From the NCBI RefSeq assembly GCF_032854445.1, contig NC_088297.1, forward strand, positions 26,899,915 to 26,963,914: a DNA stretch of 64,000 bases, written 5' to 3'. The translations under genes and the position numbers were made by a program. Below, piece by piece: positions 34,691 to 47,574 of the stretch; positions within the stretch are counted from its first letter, which is position 1; every line of letters starts with the position of its first letter. This DNA comes from Liolophura sinensis (taxonomy: Eukaryota > Mollusca > Polyplacophora > Chitonida > Chitonidae). The notes below the pieces were generated by a model. The model was not told the origin of the DNA and did no database searches. It saw only the letters and a program-made list of their open reading frames with translations.

Positions 34691-34849
34691 TGCATGAATG
34701 TCCTCATATCGAAAGGTCTTAAGCGTAGCTTCCTTTAAAAGATGATGCATAAAAAAACAGCAAATGACCTAAAATATTGTACATCACTACAAAAACTACA
34801 TTTTTCACCTGATTCTGAGCTTTTTTTTTTTGATCTTACAATGGTGTTT

Positions 34850-35156
34850 TTTTTTTACTTATTTATCTGATTGGTGTTTTTGTGCTGTACTCAAGGATAT
34901 TTCACTCAGCATTATGGTGAGAGGAAACCGGCCATACATGTACATACCCCAATTCCTCAATATTTTCGCATATGAAAGACCATATCATTGTTATTCATGC
35001 ACCCTTTTTCACCGGATTTTGAAGACGAAACTACATTTGTTCGGTTGACCAATTTCAAGCCTTCACAAAAAGTGTAATTTTATGAGTCTACACAAACTAA
35101 TGCCCTCCGAATATGGTTCAATAAATCTCTTGCAAACAAGAGAAAAAAGTTGAAGA
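34850..35156. mobile_element. Core SINE fragment followed by MITE-2 copy
   Basis: 34855-34935 is a deleted core SINE (CTGATTGGTGTTTTTGTGC, GAGGAAACCGG). 34950-35156 is MITE-2, running from CAATATTTTCGCATATGAAA to CTTGCAAACAAGAGAAAAAA. Confidence 0.65.
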
Positions 35157-36860
35157 AGGACAGTAGTCATACACATGTATATATGTACACTGTTTGATAC
35201 GGCTCTGCTCGCTACAGTTTAATCAAGGTCCCCATACTCTCTCAGACATCTCTAGTTAGTACTCATACATGTAGGCCAGAGTAAATGCTTCTGTCCGCCC
35301 TACACAGGCCTTCTGGTTGAGACATAATAAATGTCCTATCAAGTCATATAAATAGGGCGCTAACCCCTGGGTACCAGCAGGATGTACATAACAATAACAA
35401 GGTGATGAATGGTATTAATGGGCAGGAGACAGTTCCCCTCTGCTGCCTTGGGTGACTATGGAAGATAAAGGCAGACATTGGGTAGGGTACTGAGCTGGGC
35501 AGTGAGGACAAACTAGAGTATGTTCTGAGCTTATTAAAGTCCTACAGGTTAAACTAAATAGCTACGGTTCAGACATCTGGCTATATACATCATGTATGTA
35601 CAATAACAGATATACATACTTGTACACAACTGTCGGATACATTGCCTTTTTGTTTAGATAAAAAATTACTTTTGTGGTAGAGGTCAGTTGTGCCAGGTTG
35701 ATGGCATCAGCGGGAGTAACCATATTGACATTTATGCCTTAGTTCAAAACTTTTAAAAATGGCAAAAAATCTGGTTTTGTTCATTGTTGACATCAGAGTG
35801 ATATATAATATTCACTTCATATGTATGAACATGATAATTATGCTGTTATTTACGTACCTACTTGAGTTTTGCTTGATTACCTGCTTTGTGAGTTAGTTTT
35901 ACAATAGATGAAGTATGACTGGATTCTCGGGATTCACGTAAAAACTGGCACCTATGCTGAAAATTCTAGCCCTGATCACCCTGACAGAGTTAAGGCTTGT
36001 TAAGGCCAAGCTGAATATACAATATGACTTCCAAAACTTAGCATCTACATGTACAAAAATAGTACCATAATTCCTCTCATATTTGGGACAGATATCAGTA
36101 GTATTGAAGGTAGAATATTACATTTCTTTACCAGGTTTTTGAACAAGTAAAGACATGAGTATGTTGTTCATTAGATGGTCTAACCATGTGAGAAAAAAGA
36201 ATCCGATATATATACTGACTAAAATGACCAGACCTGGTGTCCCAAATTTTACAGCATTTTTTTTAACAAAGTTATCAAGTCAGAAAGAGGCAGACAAAAT
36301 ACAAGAAGAAATGGAACTGGCCCATGAAACATAATAAAGCAAAAGCAGGAAAGACAGCAGTAGCCTCTAGTCAAGGAGTGTGGAAAATCAGACAACGTCC
36401 TACAGCTGGTACACCTCAATTCTGAAGCGTATCATACAGCAAAGCACTTGAACGACCGAAGAGCAGCCACCGTCACACAAATCAATGCGGTAATTGTTAG
36501 GAAATACAACCTCCACAGCTGTGCTGCACAGTTGACTGTATAACTATATCTAAGCTAGCCAGGCCACTGCATGGATCATTGAGCAGAGGCAAACTATTGT
36601 CACATCCATATATCCGCCCAATAGCTTCAAATACAGGGTATAAATATATAGAGTTCCGCAAAGAGATCAGAGTGGATAATCATAGTGAATAATGCTTGTG
36701 GCCCCAGGGGTGGATTTATACAGTCTATACAGTATCAGGTTGTGGGTAGATCATGGGAATGAACAACAACAACAAAGCATACTATGTGTCATAGAGCAAC
36801 AATGTACATGGATTTATAAGCCGTACCATTAACATGCATGGGCACTACCAGGAGTTACAT
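35157..36860. other. No recognisable gene
   Basis: Anonymous AT-rich sequence. One stretch near 35380-35520 is open on the minus strand for ~60 codons but has no motif or clear splice sites. Confidence 0.45.
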
Positions 36861-36864
36861 ATAC

Positions 36865-37090
36865 CGTAAATCTTCAACTTTTTTGACCTCTTTAGAGAAA
36901 GCAATTTTTGTCAGTGGAATTTATGGACACAATTATCAGGAAAATGACACCAAAGATGATTTGTTTGCTTCACTAAAAAGCTTCATTTAACTGTACAGAT
37001 TATTTCTCTACACCCCATAGTTCTCTCAAAAAGTTTCAAAACACAGGTCACAGTAGTTGTGCAAAATTTTAAAAACTTAGGGAAATCTAG
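36865..37090. mobile_element. MITE-1 copy
   Basis: GTAAATCTTCAACTTTTTTG at the left, TTTCTCTACACCCCATAG in the middle. Right end decayed. Confidence 0.55.
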
Positions 37091-37623
37091 TTGTTGCACT
37101 TTAAAAGGTAGAAAGGTCTATTTTTACCTCACTTTTTGTCAGTAAAATGTAATTTGAAAAGAAGCACCATCCAGGTATAAGGACTCTCAATTAAGGAAGA
37201 CTAGGCCCAGGCTACAATAGAACACCTGTACACATCGACAACCCTCACCTGGAATGAATCGTGAATAGCGCACAATAATTCAGTTTACAGGAATTTTGCT
37301 CCATGGAAAGAGGCCATTACAATTTAAAAATGATCTTCTCTTATCTCAACTAAATAATTCTAGCCAATCAGATTGTGTATGCCTTCAGTATCAGAAAATT
37401 TATACCCCATCTCCCCAAAAGGCATACATGTATATGATAAACTTACAGGTGAGCAGAGGTCTTTGCAATGCTTTGCTATAGTTCTGAAATAGGCCTGACC
37501 TCCCTTGCCGGGGCTCGACTGGAAACCTCTATTATCAAGTTTTCAATGGGAAATAACAGCCTCTGCTCTGCAGGTAAATGTGATCAAATTAATTCACCAC
37601 TGACAAGGTAAAATGAAAGAGAA

Positions 37624-40600
37624 TCAGTTCTTCAGCCGTGGAGAGGACAGTTTGGTGGAAGGAGGGGGTGGAGGGGACAGGAGCTTGGTTGTAAAGTCTG
37701 TCAGGCTCCAGTACACACGTCTTATAAACAGCAGTATGAGGACAGCCCCTTGCAGCACATAGGAAAACACATCAGCCCAGGTATGCTACCAACGTATAGT
37801 CAAATATGAAAAACCGGTTTCTGGCCTCTCGATCATTTCAGCTCATTTTCAATAGCAAAGGTCAGGTATAAAGCTAACACAGGTATGTGCAGTGCTAAAA
37901 TAGAACGAATGAGTTTGGTCACGATGACATATACATGTCAATGCACTGTGCATCCATGTATACAGACTCATACCAAGATTAAAATATGCATTTAAATGTA
38001 ACTCCTTGGTGGCATAAAACAAATGTTTAACAATGGCTGTCTGAAAATAAGCATATATGCATACATGTATCTGATGGGCAGTCATGGCCTCATTTTACAA
38101 TTTTTTTTTTTTTTTTTTTAACATCTTATCTTTTTAACAGGGCCTCCTATCCTTGTATCACGCTTCTCAGTGTGATGCAAGGTGATGCAAGGTGATGCAA
38201 AATCTTATATGGACGGTAAAGCTCTGTGGCAGTTATTAGAAATTTGTGCTTGTTCACCGATAGAGAAGCAGTCAGTGGGTCAGGTGGGGCCGTTCCCAGG
38301 GCAACCAGGGTAAATCTCTGCCTTCACTAATTATTTGCCAAACTTAAATCAAGGCATACGGTGTAAATCTGATGATTTATTTATTTACTTGATTGTTGTG
38401 TTACACTATACTCAAGATGACTTCACTCATACTACAGTAGCCAACATTATGATGGGAGGAATCGGGGCTGAGCCCGGGGAAAATCCACGCCAATCCGCAG
38501 CTTGCTGTTTTACTACTGCTTGATTTATTTATTTGATTGCTGTTTTATGCCGTACTCAAGAATATTTCACTTGTCCGACGGTGGCCAGCATTATGGCGGG
38601 AGGAAACCGGGCAGAGCCGGGGGAAACCCACGACCTTCCGCAGGTTGCTGTATACCTTCCCACGTACCGCCGGAGAGGAAGCCAGCATGAGCTGGACTTG
38701 AACTCACAGCGACCGCATTGGTGAGAGACTCCATGGGTCATTACGTTGCGCTAGCGTGCTAACCAACTGAGCCATGGTGACCCCCTACTACTCCATGAAT
38801 ACAGTCAGTCTCACCAATGTTGATAACACCCTCTTCTGTACATTAAACACATGCATATGTTTAGGAGTGCATTTGTTGGAATAGCCTCATATCAGGCTTT
38901 ATAGATACATGTATAAAATGTCAGACAGCGGAAGTGATCTGAAAGCCATTAATTCCACTATCAGTCTGAAGATCATGAAACCTTTCCTAACTAAACCTGC
39001 CATCTGTGATCTATTGCAGATTTAAACTGCACGTTGCCTAGTTCAAACAAACACATATAGAAGCTTTTATATGGTTTCTTGACACATTTTATTCTGCTGT
39101 CTGTTTCATGCATGCACCCCCTAAAAGTCTAAAGGATCTCAGTGAACATGTAGCTGTAAATCCTCAACTTTTTCAATCACCAAAGCAGTTTTTCCCCTGG
39201 AATTTATGCATGCAATTCTTCTGAAAATTTCCTAAAAATGACTGGTGTCATTTTAAAGATGCAAGCTTCATATAAGTGTGCAAATTACTTCTCTACACCT
39301 CGTAGTTCTCTCAGAATGTTTCAGAGGTGGTTGAACAGATTGAAGAATCAGGGTGGTTCAGCTGAAGTTATATAAATCTACAAGTCTATGTTAACTGTAG
39401 CCATCACCATCTTCACTTCCTGTGATGAATACTGGTCTAACATCATTCATTAAAAATAAATAAATAACCAATAGAAGAAACGCACAAAACGATTGAATCT
39501 CACAATATATGTGATAGAAACTAATTCTCACTCATCAATTTATTTATTTATTTTTTTGATTGGTGTTTTACGCCGTACTCAAGAAAATTTCACTTATACG
39601 ACGGCGGCCAGCATTATGTTGGGAGGAAACCGGGCACAGCCCGGGGGAAACCCACGACCATCCGCAGGTTGCTGCCAGACCTTCTTACTTACGGCCAGAG
39701 AGGAACTCACTCATCAAAGTTGGATTTTGAGAAATATCAACTCTGATAACATGGCTGTTAATTTCACAGTGAAAGTCATTTGAGTTATTCGGCAGTTGAA
39801 CTGATCAGGTAAATATTAACATAATTTCTATTAGCACCTCAACCTTAGATTACTTTGCTGGCTTCTGGTTCCAGCACTAATAAAAGTCCATTTCAATACT
39901 GTCTTACACGGAAAGTTAGGTTAGCTTTCAAGATCTGTACATAGTACCTGTCTATTTGGGTAATAGAAAGAAAAGTAATCTCAAAAATTTAATATCAAGC
40001 AATATGTAGGTTATTTATTTATTTATTAATAATTGTTTAACCGCACACCCAAGAATGTAGGCCTATGCATATTAAACACCTTTCGTATAAGCAGTCCTAG
40101 ACGTCAGACGAAAGACGATGAGCAGATATCGTGTACACTGTATATCGGAAATTCCTTACACACCCAGCTATATTCCTCTCCTTTCAGTCACGAAAGCTAA
40201 AAGGACCTCAAAAGATCTTAACTGTTACTAAAGACGATTTCGGTTGTAATGTAATTTGACTCTTAAACAGAAAATACGTGGGCAGACGGCCGTGAGTCAT
40301 CCAACTCCACGGCTACTTTCACAAACATTTCAAAGCAAATTCAACGCAATCAAACTAGGTCAGTTCTCTTTATCAGCAAACGCTTCACTCTGTCGCGATG
40401 TCGCCTGCGCTTGCCTGGGTTAGAACGGCTTTGTACGTTACAACACAACGTGGTGTTCTCATTTCTCCCCACAAGTTCATCCTACCCAGGAGATCGTGTA
40501 CAGACAACAGATTGAACAGTGACAATCAAAATTAAACAGCACTTACCTGTAGGTTTGAACGGAATTCCGAGTTCGTAAATACAAAGCCTAGTTTAGGCGG

Positions 40601-40642
40601 CCACTCAAACCACCTTCCGCTCTTCTCTGCAGGTAATATCAT
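37624..40642 (-). CDS. Small single-pass membrane protein, two exons (~85 aa)
   Basis: Exon 1 is 40642-40547: an ATG, then 32 codons (start MILPAEKSGRWFEWPP), ending at the donor CTACAG/GTAAGT in phase 0. Exon 2 is 37785-37624: it opens after an AG in phase 0 and runs 53 codons to TGA. The joined product has one strongly hydrophobic span at residues 38-53 (VFSYVLQGAVLILLFI) followed by RR, so by the positive-inside rule the C-terminal tail is probably cytosolic. The tail has a proline run (SPPPPPSTK). Codon choice in exon 2 looks coding despite AT-rich surroundings. The 2.76 kb intron holds three SINEs and a MITE. A phase-0 60-nt cassette at 38258-38317 is possible but has poor splice sites. 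I do not recognise the family. Exon 1's start is the first in-frame ATG in a CpG-rich region. Confidence 0.55.
38378..38508 (-). mobile_element. Core SINE, headless copy
   Basis: TTGATTGTTGTGTTACACTA through GCCCGGGGAAAATCCACG; the tRNA-like head is missing. It lies directly beside a second copy. Confidence 0.8.
38520..38785 (-). mobile_element. Core SINE, full length
   Basis: Best-preserved copy. Plus-strand order is TTTATTTATTTGATTGCTGT, core with GGCAGAGCCGGGGGAAACCC, then the complement of the tRNA-like head with B box (GGACTTGAACTCAC) and A box (CTAACCAACTGAGCCA). Confidence 0.93.
39155..39353. mobile_element. MITE-1 copy
   Basis: GTAAATCCTCAACTTTTTCA left, TACTTCTCTACACCTCGTAG middle, GATTGAAGAATCAGGG right. 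Lies in the intron of the membrane-protein gene. Confidence 0.65.
39540..39712 (-). mobile_element. Core SINE, headless copy
   Basis: TTTTTTTGATTGGTGTTTTA through the core to ACGGCCAGAGAGGAAC, where it stops before the tRNA-like head. A further decayed tail fragment is near 40013-40060. Confidence 0.85.
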
Positions 40643-40800
40643 ACGGGCACCTTACAACCGGATGTGCACAAAGAATCGTGACGTGGTACGCATGGTTGTC
40701 ACCGCCGAGGTTTTCCTTTTTTCAGCGCGTTTGCGCCATTATTTGTATAGCTACGGTAAAGACGTACACGCTTGCACATGTAGCACATGTTACCCTCTTA
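40643..40800 (-). promoter_or_regulatory. Probable promoter and 5' UTR of the small membrane-protein gene
   Basis: CpG-richer than its surroundings, with a CRE-like ACGTCACG near 40681 and an ETS-like CGGAAG just inside exon 1. No TATA box seen. Inferred from position upstream of the start codon. Confidence 0.35.
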
Positions 40801-41223
40801 AAATACCGTACATTATTTAGCTAACCGGAGACATTGTACAAATATTCCATGGTACATACACTGTGTACAGCGGTGACTTACAAGACTTTGTATTTATTTT
40901 TAAAGGCAGGGCCTATGAGCAATAGAAATTCTCTCAAAAAGAAAAAAAAAATCATAATTTTTTGGTGCATTTTAAATCAGTTTTTTTTTTCTTTTGAGTG
41001 CTTTTATATTTTATTTAAATGTATTTCTTTATTGCAGAAATAGTAAAGTTTTTTTTATGTAGTGCGTGAAAATTAGGTAGGCCTAATGCTTCATTCTGGA
41101 GTGGTTTTGTCTTTTTATTTGATTTGTGTATAACGCCGTATTCTGTTTATAGCTGCATAGATTATATAACAAAAATCGTGTAAAAAAGCACGTCAGCTGT
41201 CTTCCGGGACATAAACGGCCCCT

Positions 41224-41435
41224 GGCCCCGGGATCACAAAGCGACCTTTGTCAAAATTTCCATCATTAAACTTGATATCTTCCTGTCCTTTGTTTAGGCT
41301 GAAATTTGTGTAGAATAACTTGCCGGAATTTATACTGTCAAGGAATATTTTTGACCTTGTTACGTAAGAAGTAACAATTTTCAAGTAATTTCAAATTTTG
41401 ACTTAAGTCTCAGATATCTTGGTGATCCCAGGGCC
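41224..41435. mobile_element. MITE-3 copy (GGCCCCGGGATCAC ends)
   Basis: Begins GGCCCCGGGATCACAAAG and ends GTGATCCCAGGGCC, with inner inverted AAATTTTGACTTAAGTCT on the right. A second copy lies at 63591-63809. It codes for nothing. Confidence 0.8.
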
Positions 41436-41640
41436 TGAGCCACCTCAAGGACCTAAGTCTAGATTTCAGCGGCTTCCTACAATTTTAGCCACCACAAATT
41501 ATCTAAAGCCGCGTCCCAGGTTACATGTACATCTCAGAACACAGGACTTCCACTATTATCTTCCCCTAGATTCCCATTTGCAGCTATACAGCCAAGGTCC
41601 GCTTACATATATGTAGCATCTCCAGCTTACACCATATTCC

Positions 41641-41860
41641 TCCTAATTATCATCCAAAAGTGGCATAAAAAACGCACATCTGACTAGCAGAAAGACCAGA
41701 ATTTCCGGGGCCTATGAGGCCCCTAGACACGGTTATTTAGTTTTGATTACGCCTAATTACCATCCAAAAGTGGCATAAAAAAACGCACATCTGGCTAGCG
41801 GAAAGGCTAGAATTTCCGGGGCCTATGAGGCCCCTAGACACGGCTATTTTGTTTTGATGG
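41641..41860. repeat. 110-bp tandem duplication with hairpin
   Basis: Two units, period 110 bp (CATCCAAAAGTGGCATAAAA at 41651 and 41761). Each contains the perfect hairpin GGGGCCTATGAGGCCCC. Confidence 0.92.
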
Positions 41861-42017
41861 CTGTTAAGTTTTCTTCCTGAAGACCCCAAAAGGCTTGTGT
41901 ATCTTGCCATTATTTTAGTATACAGTATAGTATACTTCGTCTCTGCAGCCGCACCCCCCCCCCCCCAACCACCTGAGCCATCCACCCAACCACGTCAAAC
42001 AACATCCAGATAAATCT

Positions 42018-42118
42018 TATTTATTTTGGCGTTAACGGTGTTTCACGCAACAATGGAGAATATATCTGGTATATAATGGTGAAAGGAAACCGGACAGAGC
42101 CCAAGGGAAACCACCTGA
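42018..42118 (-). mobile_element. Core SINE fragment
   Basis: TTATTTATTTTGGCGTTAAC tail and AAAGGAAACCGGACAGAGCC core, strongly diverged. Confidence 0.65.
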
Positions 42119-42479
42119 AATAATTTATTGTTTCACACTTTGCTGGTCATCATAATTTTCAGCAATACTTGTAATCTCGCCTTACAGAGTCTTAAGCACT
42201 CGTCCATTGCTTATATTAGCAAACCCTGATCACGTGTTACATGGTTATACCATTTCCCAATATTTACTTATGAACGATATAAAATCCGGGTTTATTACCT
42301 GCCAATAAAAAAAATTGGGGCGTATTAAGTGGTGTAGGCCTATAAATCGGCCGTGATCAGTCTGGGATAATACCGCATGACTAATTTATTCCATAATATT
42401 GGATGAGGTGTTAGGCCCAATACTTCCCAGATTAGACGACGGCAAAGCACTGCCGGGGTTTACGTGTAATGTGGAGAGT

Positions 42480-43770
42480 AAAGTCACACCTATTTACAAG
42501 AGTGACACCTAATTACAGGATGAGGAGTAAAATCAAATCTATTTATACCAGTGACACCTAGCCTACATGCAGGATGGAAAATAAAATAAGATCTACTTAC
42601 AGCAGTGACTCCTACATACAGGGTGGAGAGTACAATAAGATCTACTTACAGCAGTGACATATACATACAGGATGGAGAGTAAAATAAGATCTACTTACAA
42701 CAGTGACACCTACATACAAGGTTGAGAGTAAAATCAGATCTACTGATACCAGTGACACCTACATACAGGGTTGAGAGTAAAATTAGATCTACTTATACCA
42801 GTGACACCTACATACAGGGTGAAGAGTAAAATCATATCTACTTATACCAGTGACACCTACATACAGGGTTGAGAGTAAAATTAGATCTACTTATACCAGT
42901 GACACCTACATACAGGGTTGAGAGTAAAATTAGATCTATTCATACCAGTGACACCTACATACAGGGTTGAGAGTAAAATTAGATCTATTCATACCAGTGA
43001 CACCTACATACAGGGTTGAGAGTAAAATTAGATCTAGTTATACCAGTGACACCTACATACAGAGTGGAGAGTAAAATCAGATCTACTGATACCAGTGACA
43101 CCTACATACAGGGTTGAGAGTAAAATTAGATCTACTTATACCAGTGACACCTACATACAGGGTGGAGAGTAAAATCAGACCTTCTCATACCAGTGACACC
43201 TAGATACAGGGTTGAGAGTAAAATTAGATCTACTTATACCAGTGACACCTACATACAGGGTTGAGAGTAAAATTAGATCTATTCATACCAGTGACACCTA
43301 CATACAGGGTGGAGATTAAAATCAGACCTACTTATACCAGTGACACCTACATACAGGGTAGAGAGTAAAATCAGATCTACTTATACCAGTGACACCTATA
43401 TAAAGGGTGGAGAGTAAAATCAGATCTACGTACACCAGCAACATCTGTATACAGGGTGGAGGGTAAAATCAGACGTACGTATACCAGTGACACCTACATA
43501 CAGGGTTGAGAGTAAAATTAGATCTACTTATACCAGTGACACCTACATACAGGGTGGAGAGTAAAATCAGGCATACTTACAGGAGTGACACCTACATACA
43601 TGGTAGAGAGTAAAATCAGATCTACTTACAGCAGTGACACATACATACAGGGTGGAGAGTAAAATCATATCTACTTACAGCAGTGACACCTACATACAGG
43701 GTGGAGAGTAAAATCAGACCTACTTACCCCAGTGGCACCTGCATACAGGCTACAGAGTAAAATCAGATCT
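42480..43770. repeat. 49-bp satellite, about 26 units
   Basis: Unit contains ACCAGTGACACCTACATACA, GGGTTGAGAGTAAAATTAGA and TCTACTTAT. Period measured as 49 bp (42841 to 42890). Ends of the array are more diverged than the centre. Confidence 0.95.
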
Positions 43771-44934
43771 GCTTGTAAACAATGAAAACAATGCAAAGTA
43801 AGCAGACCCCAGGACACATAGTCCACCAGCATAGTTCTGCGGATATGTACACATGCTCACCACAAAAGGCCACAGTATGCAGAATAATTTATTTTTAATT
43901 AAATCATACAAATGTGTCTTGGGATATTTGTAAATTGAGATGGAGATCGGTGTAAACAGCCGAATCTCCGTATTTTGTCCGTGTACAAGCTTACGGCATA
44001 AAACGCACAAGTTATATTATTACAAAAACTAGTGCAAATATAGGGATTCGTATTAAACCGAAATATTTCTCACAGCTTGCATAAATTCACATAAGTTAAA
44101 GAAATGCTCATGTTTGAACTAAGCTAAAAGCATTCCTCAAAACATGGAGCTAAATGAGCCAAAGGCTTATTTTTGCATATTCCTAAAGTTAAAAACATTG
44201 CAGGACATTGAAACTGTCACACCTGAAGGCTAAATACACTTTGATTACTTTTCCAGAAAGAATTTCTTACCTATAAGCTATATTTCTCATTTTTTATTTT
44301 TAAATCGTCTCAAATGCCTATCTGTTTGGGGTTAAATCCAGTTTGTTTTCACCGCCAGTACTCTAATCACGTGACCAAAGAGTTTACTGATGATTGGCTC
44401 AGAGGAGATTATGAATAGGCACAAGGACGCACAGGAGTAATTGGTGTCCAAGAGAATGAGGACCTATTAAACGTTCGGCAGCAGGACGTTGACGTCATTT
44501 CCCAGCCCATCATGATGACGTCACATTAAAGACAGTATGACATTACGACAGAAATTGATACACTGCAATGTTGTAGACACTACAATCTATTCTTGATGTA
44601 ACGATGACTCGAGGTCCTGTTTCACACTAGCGCCACCTCACGGGATTAAAAATTATGCCGCCTCCCCATTAGTGTTTAAAATGGTTTATAGAAACGTATG
44701 AGGGTTCTTGTAATTCATATATATCTGCACGAGGATGAGAATGACGTTTAAAATGAGAACAATGCAATCTGAGCACTTTGGGATAATATACAGAAACCAT
44801 TTTCTTCTTTTCCAAACACATTGACGTTACTGATCGCTTGTTATCGAGATCTTCTGGACCATGTTCGGGATTTACTTATCTATCTGATTGTTGTTTAACC
44901 CCATATAACACAAAATTCTTTGAGCAATATTCTA
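43771..44934. other. No recognisable gene
   Basis: AT-rich. 44480-44530 contains two CRE-like TGACGTCA sites and may be regulatory, but no exon was identified. A decayed SINE tail lies near 44875. Confidence 0.45.
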
Positions 44935-44939
44935 TCAGA

Positions 44940-45200
44940 CATTAAGCCTCAAAATTCTTTTGGCACACTAATGCTTTCAGCTATACCCATGAATGCAAAA
45001 TTCTGTTGGCACACTAATGCTGTCAGCTATACCCATGGATGCAAAATTCTGTTGGCACACTAATGCTATCAGCTATACCCATGGATGCAAAATTCTGTTG
45101 GCACACTAATGCTGTCAGCTATACCCATGGATACAAAATTCTGTTGGCACACTAATGCTGTCAGCTATACCCATGGATGCAAAATTATTTTGACACCCTA
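44940..45200. repeat. 46-bp tandem repeat, about 6 units
   Basis: Unit contains AAAATTCTGTTGGCACACTA, ATGCTGTCAGCTATACCCAT and GGATGC. Confidence 0.93.
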
Positions 45201-45239
45201 GTGCCGTCAGCCAGACCTATATATCTTCAAATTGTTTTG

Positions 45240-45592
45240 TAGAGCGTCCTCTTCGGGACCGGTAGATCCAGGATCAATCCTTGATTGAGTCACACCTAGT
45301 CACACCTAAGACTTTAAAAGAGGAACTTTCTCTCTTGGCGTTCAGCATGAAGGGGATAGTGCAACGACTGGTTGATCCGTATCAGTATAATGGCTCGGGC
45401 GGGGCGGCTCACTTGCCTTCGGTAAGTCGTCTTAGTGAAGCAGCACTAAATAAAAGAGCGGTGGAAATCCGTCCTGCAACAAGGAGGCACATTACACGTA
45501 CATGCACCCTAATGATTCCTTCGTCGTCATATGACTGAAAAATTGTTGAGTACGACGTTAAACCCCAAGCACTCACTCACTCAAATTGTTTT
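45240..45592 (+). mobile_element. SINE2 (CACTCA type), near full length
   Basis: B-box-like head (GGATCAATCCTTGATTGAGT), body with GGCGTTCAGCATGAAGGGGA and AGCAGCACTAAATAAAAGAG, end GTACGACGTTAAACCCCAAG followed by CACTCACTCACTC. Nearly identical body to the copy at 54.1 kb. Confidence 0.8.
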
Positions 45593-46500
45593 TGTAATAT
45601 ATTGCTCTTTAATATAGTTTTTACCGCGTAAGTCCATCGCAATTGATTAAAGCTTCGAGTTTCTTTCACAGTATCACTGTAAGACATACCTGATCAACAT
45701 TCTTTTGACACAATAACACGTCAAGCACAAAGCTTCAAGGTTCTTTTAAAACAGAACACATTGACTGGTTTGATTTCAGAAGATTATTTAGTCACAGTAA
45801 CACTGCCAAATATATTAGGCAACTCAAAGGATTTCTTCTGGACACGGTGAGACTGTAAGATAAACATATATAGTGCATTTAAGATTCCTTTGACACACAG
45901 ATACCGTCAAACATATCAAGTCAAGTTCCCTTGATACATTCATAATGCCAAACATTATGTTTCAAGGTTCTACTGACATAACAGCGCTAAGAGATAGAGC
46001 TCCAGTGTTCTTTTGCAGTAAGAATCTCTTCAACATTCTAAAAGTTGGGCGCAGTAACATCAAAAGACATAAGCTGATCTGCAGCGTTGGGAGTGTTTTT
46101 ATACAGGAGCCAAAAATACATGGCAGATAAAAGATGCAATAATACTGTCAAAGAGCTTCGCCAGAAACCCCCAAAGTGTAAATAAAGTCAAATGAAATGT
46201 TTTTACAAAAGATATCTTCCGCGCAACTAATAAAGTTTTACAGGAAAATACGGGTAACTTCTCCGACACAACTACAACGTATTGTTTCCTTTATAGTTTC
46301 ATATTCGGTGTGAAACTCTTTGGTGAAATTAATTTTATAAAGTCTGAAACCCCCATGGCGTGATGTAAAAAAGGGATTGTCTTTTACGATCGCCAATAGA
46401 CATTCTGCGCCTTTGTGATAAACAAAATGTTTCTGAAAATTTGGTTGGACAAAACTGGACCAAAGATGCTAAAACCGCCTTTGTCCTCCAAAAACTAATT
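45593..46500. other. No recognisable gene
   Basis: AT-rich. Diverged phrases such as TTCTTTTGACACA hint at an old tandem repeat related to the 46-bp array, but periodicity is lost. Confidence 0.4.
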
Positions 46501-46504
46501 TTTA

Positions 46505-46617
46505 AATGAGTGTTTTGCGCCATACGCAAGAATATTTTACTTATACTACGGCGTCCAGCATTATATTTGTAGGGCACCGGATAGAATCCCTGGGAAACTC
46601 ACGAATATCCTCAGGTT
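46505..46617 (-). mobile_element. Core SINE fragment
   Basis: GAGTGTTTTGCGCCATACGC tail side, then ACGGCGTCCAGCATTAT; head missing. Confidence 0.75.
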
Positions 46618-47122
46618 GCCGAAATAATCCGTTGTTAATGTATTGGACTGAGGTCACCATATACACTGAATTCTATTTACCATTTGCTCCTCTCAGTATA
46701 CGATGATGTACGTTTTTATGTCATGTTACACTTGTCCTCATTCTTAATGACATTTAATCATGCAAATATTCTCCGTCTGCAAGAAACTCAAAGTCACAAA
46801 GGTACAAATGTACCACGGAAATAGGTTTATCTAAACAGTCTACCGTGTTGTTTAAACAGGGGAACTAACTCTGATGGTGGTTGGCCTCAGCACTTGATAG
46901 GCGTGTGTGTGTCTTGCTCGTCATGTAGGTTTTCATCAGGACTCTTTTTCCAGTCCAGGATGCTGCTGACCAATAGTGATCAGTTATCCACTAAAACCTA
47001 AAATCTTACAGGTTTTAGGAAAACTCAAAAATGAAGTATACATAAGATGGAAAGTCGGAGAAAGTTAATTGTAAACATCGTCTTAAACATTTTTCCCATT
47101 TTTCTTTACCTACTATACGGTA

Positions 47123-47423
47123 GGTATTCGGGACCACCTTCTGGTATGCTAGTGTATCGTCTTTGCATAAAAAAGTCCTAAATAGGGATGTGATTTATGT
47201 CCAATAAATATATTTGAGCTTGAATTGTGTGTTTTCTCCTGACAAACGTTTAAAAGGCGTATTTTAATCATATTTATAATATATTCCTTACTAATATCCT
47301 GATTCAGATTTAACGCATTCGTTTAGATATAAACAACAATTTTACATTCCAAACAATCTATTAGACCAGCATCACATCATAAAATGGAACTTTCCTATGC
47401 ACTAAAAGGTGGTCCCAATTACC
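47123..47423. mobile_element. MITE-4, single copy
   Basis: Terminal inverted repeats GGTATTCGGGACCACCTT (left) and the complement of AAGGTGGTCCCAATTACC (right) agree at 16 of 18 positions over a 301 bp non-coding interior. Confidence 0.65.
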
Positions 47424-47574
47424 CCCCATACAAACAATATTTTAAAATGTTCCTTTCTCTGTAATGAAAAATTTAAAAAATATTTAAGACCAAGCTTACA
47501 AAGAACTTTTCACACCTTTTCAACCGAAATTTGCATGATTTTTAATAAATTCAACGACAGATACATGTAATGGA

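Noticed and set aside
38258-38317. 60-nt phase-0 cassette exon between the two exons of the small membrane protein
   Set aside because: Open and in phase, but the acceptor has no pyrimidine tract and the donor (TCG/GTGAAC) is weak.
45281-45538. 85-codon frame with STRRHIT-type ending (also at 54177-54374)
   Set aside because: It is the body of SINE2; the same frame appears in each similar copy because the DNA is repeated.
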